This document shows, piece by piece, positions 62,149 through 64,000 of a DNA stretch of 64,000 nucleotides (position 1 is its first letter; the number at the start of each line of letters is the position of its first letter). A program made the position numbers and the translations under genes. Below the pieces are notes generated by a model that saw only the letters and a program-made list of their open reading frames with translations, did no database searches and was not told the origin of the DNA. The DNA comes from Phallus indusiatus. Taxonomy: Eukaryota > Basidiomycota > Agaricomycetes > Phallales > Phallaceae. Location of the stretch: positions 124,001 to 188,000 of the forward strand of contig JAQFWX010000009.1 of the NCBI GenBank assembly GCA_027605045.1. The letters are read 5' to 3'.

Positions 62149-63136
62149 GTCCTTGTACTGGGTGGTGGTCCGTGGAGGTGGTGATGATAGTCTGTTCGGA
62201 ACGAAAGATAATACAAAGGGAAAAAAGAGTGACAAAAATCGAATACTTTAAGGAGAGGAAGGGGGAAGTTGAGGGAAGGGAGGGCGGGGAGGGGAATGAG
62301 AGAAAAAAGCCAAGGCAAGGTGAGATATGGAGAGAACTAGCAAGTGTGCGTATGTAATCCGGCTAAGGAGTGTGTGCTACTAGGCCATATACGGTCGAGC
62401 GTCTAGACGAGTTTACTATCAAACTTCTGGGTTGAATTGAGATGAGCTGATCGACGTTTAGTTATGCACTGCCAAACACATGTTAAGAATACAAGCAGGG
62501 AGCATGGCGGGATGATATGTTGTGTGATCTCGTCGTTGTATGGCAACGGCTGGCAACGGAGACGGCTGGCCTTACGACTGTTACATATCACACGTGACGA
62601 GTCACACCTTGGAAATCTTATCGTACGATTACGTCATATTGATCCGGAACCAATTTTTAATCTCCGCACAACTACATATGTCGCTTGCTGGCTTGCTACA
62701 GCCCAAAAAAGGCTGTCCCGACTCCCGGCGCGGAATGGCGCAGCAAGCTGAACAAGCTGTTATAATTCAAGCTATGGTGGAAGGAATATTTTTACGAAAT
62801 TAATATGTACAGGATTTACATGCCATGCAAATTTCCTCTTAAATATATCTCCCGAATTCCGAGTGGATATTACAAGCTTCAAGAGGCACTGAGGCAGTGC
62901 GGAATAGACGCCTGTTCTCATTTAAAACAGTTACACTTGGTTGCAATGAAAATTCACACCCTAGCAGACTCTAGCCTTTGTTTGTGAACATCGTCAAGTT
63001 GAAGGTCAGTTTTCTTCTTCTCGTATCGTCCAAATGCTGATGGTCCTATTTTTTGAAAAAAAATAGAGTGTTGTGTGGTTTCAGATCTCACCCCCTTGTC
63101 TTCCTTATTTCCGCATCTTTATTCCCCCCGCCCGTC
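62149..63136. other. Divergent promoter region
   Basis: Nearly 1 kb between the unknown Ser/Pro-rich gene (minus) and the transporter (plus). Includes a GGGAGGG purine-rich tract (62250-62300) and small frames without recognisable motifs. A pyrimidine-rich leader is at 63080-63130. Confidence 0.5.
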
Positions 63137-64000
63137 ATGAGTAACATTACTGGGAAGTCAATCGGAACACTTATTGTCTTCATATTCTCCATTATATTTG
63201 TTATTCACGACGTCAACATCCCGATCAAACTCCCCCGCTATGGAAAACAAAAATTGCCCCTCAATCTTACTACAACTCCCATCCTTGCTATAGCAATTCT
63301 ATGGGCCGCGCAGTGTCTGGGTCCTGCTCAGATACGGAACGGTATAGTGGGATCCGAGGGTGTCAAGCCATACAATATTCTCATTCTCTTCTTCTCCTTG
63401 GCGTACATGGCAATCACACTTGACGTGACCGGAATCCTCCAATCAGCAGCTTACTGGGTCAGCAACAGGGGTGGTGCCAGTGGATGGAGACTTTATTTCT
63501 ATTTCTACGTCATGTTAACACTCCTCAGTGTTCTACTAGGCAATGACCCCGTCATTTTATCCGGCACAGCCTTCCTCGTGTACTACACACATGTCGTGGA
63601 GGAGCTCACCGATAATCCTATCCCTTGGCTAATCGCCGAATTTGCCGCGGCTAACACTGCCAGTATGGTTCTCTTCGTAGGCAATCCAACCAACGTCGTG
63701 GTTTGCGAGGGATTCGGTGTCAACAATGTAGCTTTCACGGCATATACCATTCTCCCATTCATCGCTTGCAACATCCTCTGTTTCATCGCGCTTGCGGTCC
63801 AGTACCAATCGACCAAACATATCCCCCGTCGCATTACCCCTACTCAACTAAATGTACGATCTGTTCTGTTGGATCCAGTAGGCGCTTGCGTTGGAAGCGT
63901 CATGCTTGGATCCTGCTTGGTCGTCATCATTATTGTCAGCTTTTTCGGTATCGACGTATGGAAGATTAGTCTTCCATTTGCGGTTGCCAAGTTCATATGG
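63137..64000 (+). CDS. ArsB/NhaD-type (ion transporter superfamily) permease, truncated by window edge
   Basis: Polytopic transporter of the IT superfamily (ArsB arsenite pump, NhaD Na+/H+ antiporter, CitMHS). It is open for 288 codons from ATG 63137 (MSNITGKSIGTLIVFIFSII) to the edge, with no intron and no stop. Hydrophobic segments alternate with short loops. Two signatures are visible: LLGNDPVILSGTAFLVYYT (the NDP/TPF re-entrant motif, about residue 135) and FVGNPTNVVVCEGFG (GNPTN, about residue 180). These fit ArsB/NhaD proteins better than citrate carriers. Basidiomycete homologs are commonly annotated as arsenical pump-like, but the substrate is unproven. The remaining transmembrane half lies outside the window. 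Confidence 0.83.
   Translation, partial: MSNITGKSIGTLIVFIFSIIFVIHDVNIPIKLPRYGKQKLPLNLTTTPILAIAILWAAQCLGPAQIRNGIVGSEGVKPYNILILFFSLAYMAITLDVTGILQSAAYWVSNRGGASGWRLYFYFYVMLTLLSVLLGNDPVILSGTAFLVYYTHVVEELTDNPIPWLIAEFAAANTASMVLFVGNPTNVVVCEGFGVNNVAFTAYTILPFIACNILCFIALAVQYQSTKHIPRRITPTQLNVRSVLLDPVGACVGSVMLGSCLVVIIIVSFFGIDVWKISLPFAVAKFIW

Noticed and set aside
61794..62318. 174-codon minus-strand frame rich in Leu/Pro
   Set aside because: Out-of-frame reading of the first exon of the Ser/Pro-rich gene.
1..64000. tRNA, rRNA, transposon or CRISPR features
   Set aside because: No T-arm-like GGTTCGANTCC context, no terminal inverted repeats with a transposase, and no spaced direct repeats were noticed by eye; a tRNAscan or RepeatMasker run would be decisive.

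Overview
The window is nuclear DNA of a filamentous basidiomycete, probably an agaricomycete. Genes are dense and lie on both strands, most are split by many introns of about 50-60 bp with GTAAGT-like donors, and the recognisable proteins are fungal: Dpb11/Rad4, Las1, Cgr1, Vps18, Sec39, RTA1-like, FRE-type ferric reductases and a fungal-type transcription factor. I see no insertion sequence, CRISPR array, rRNA or tRNA. Gene models were spliced by eye, so exon junctions and some starts are provisional.

Layout. (1) 0.2-3.5 kb: a four-BRCT Dpb11/Rad4/TopBP1 replication-checkpoint scaffold. (2) 5.1-15.7 kb: an accessory catabolic-looking block. Two nearly identical FAD monooxygenase genes form an inverted repeat with arms of about 1.85 kb, promoters included. 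They flank an intron-rich acetamidase/formamidase, and a fungal_trans regulator without a recognisable intact zinc cluster follows. (3) 17-20.3 kb: two head-to-head paralogous multi-pass membrane proteins of DUF7702 type. (4) 20.9-31.1 kb: three FRE-type ferric reductases. Two are tandem paralogs, each preceded by two exact ATCWGATAA sites, the motif of iron-responsive GATA repressors. The third is divergent and faces them. (5) 31.5-34.3 kb: a divergent beta-tubulin paralog. (6) 34.5-64 kb: mainly conserved housekeeping genes: LAS1, a single-pass Ser/Thr-stalk membrane protein, an unknown protein, an RTA1-like exporter, a Msg5/Pmp1-like MAPK phosphatase, a long coiled-coil protein, an SHB17-like sugar-bisphosphatase, VPS18, CGR1, SEC39, a Ser/Pro-rich unknown, and the start of an ArsB/NhaD-type ion transporter that runs off the edge.

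How genes may work together. The monooxygenase/amidase/regulator block could be a small catabolic cluster that hydroxylates and deamidates an aromatic or amide substrate (inference from content and proximity only). The ferric reductases are a plausible high-affinity iron-uptake module under GATA-factor control. VPS18 (HOPS/CORVET) and SEC39 (Dsl1 tether) are both vesicle-tethering subunits and are separated only by CGR1. CGR1 and LAS1 both act in pre-60S ribosome maturation.

The most rewarding leads are the inverted monooxygenase duplication with conserved upstream sequence, the four iron-type GATA sites, the beta-tubulin lacking the usual benzimidazole-site residues, and the regulator with an apparently broken zinc cluster.
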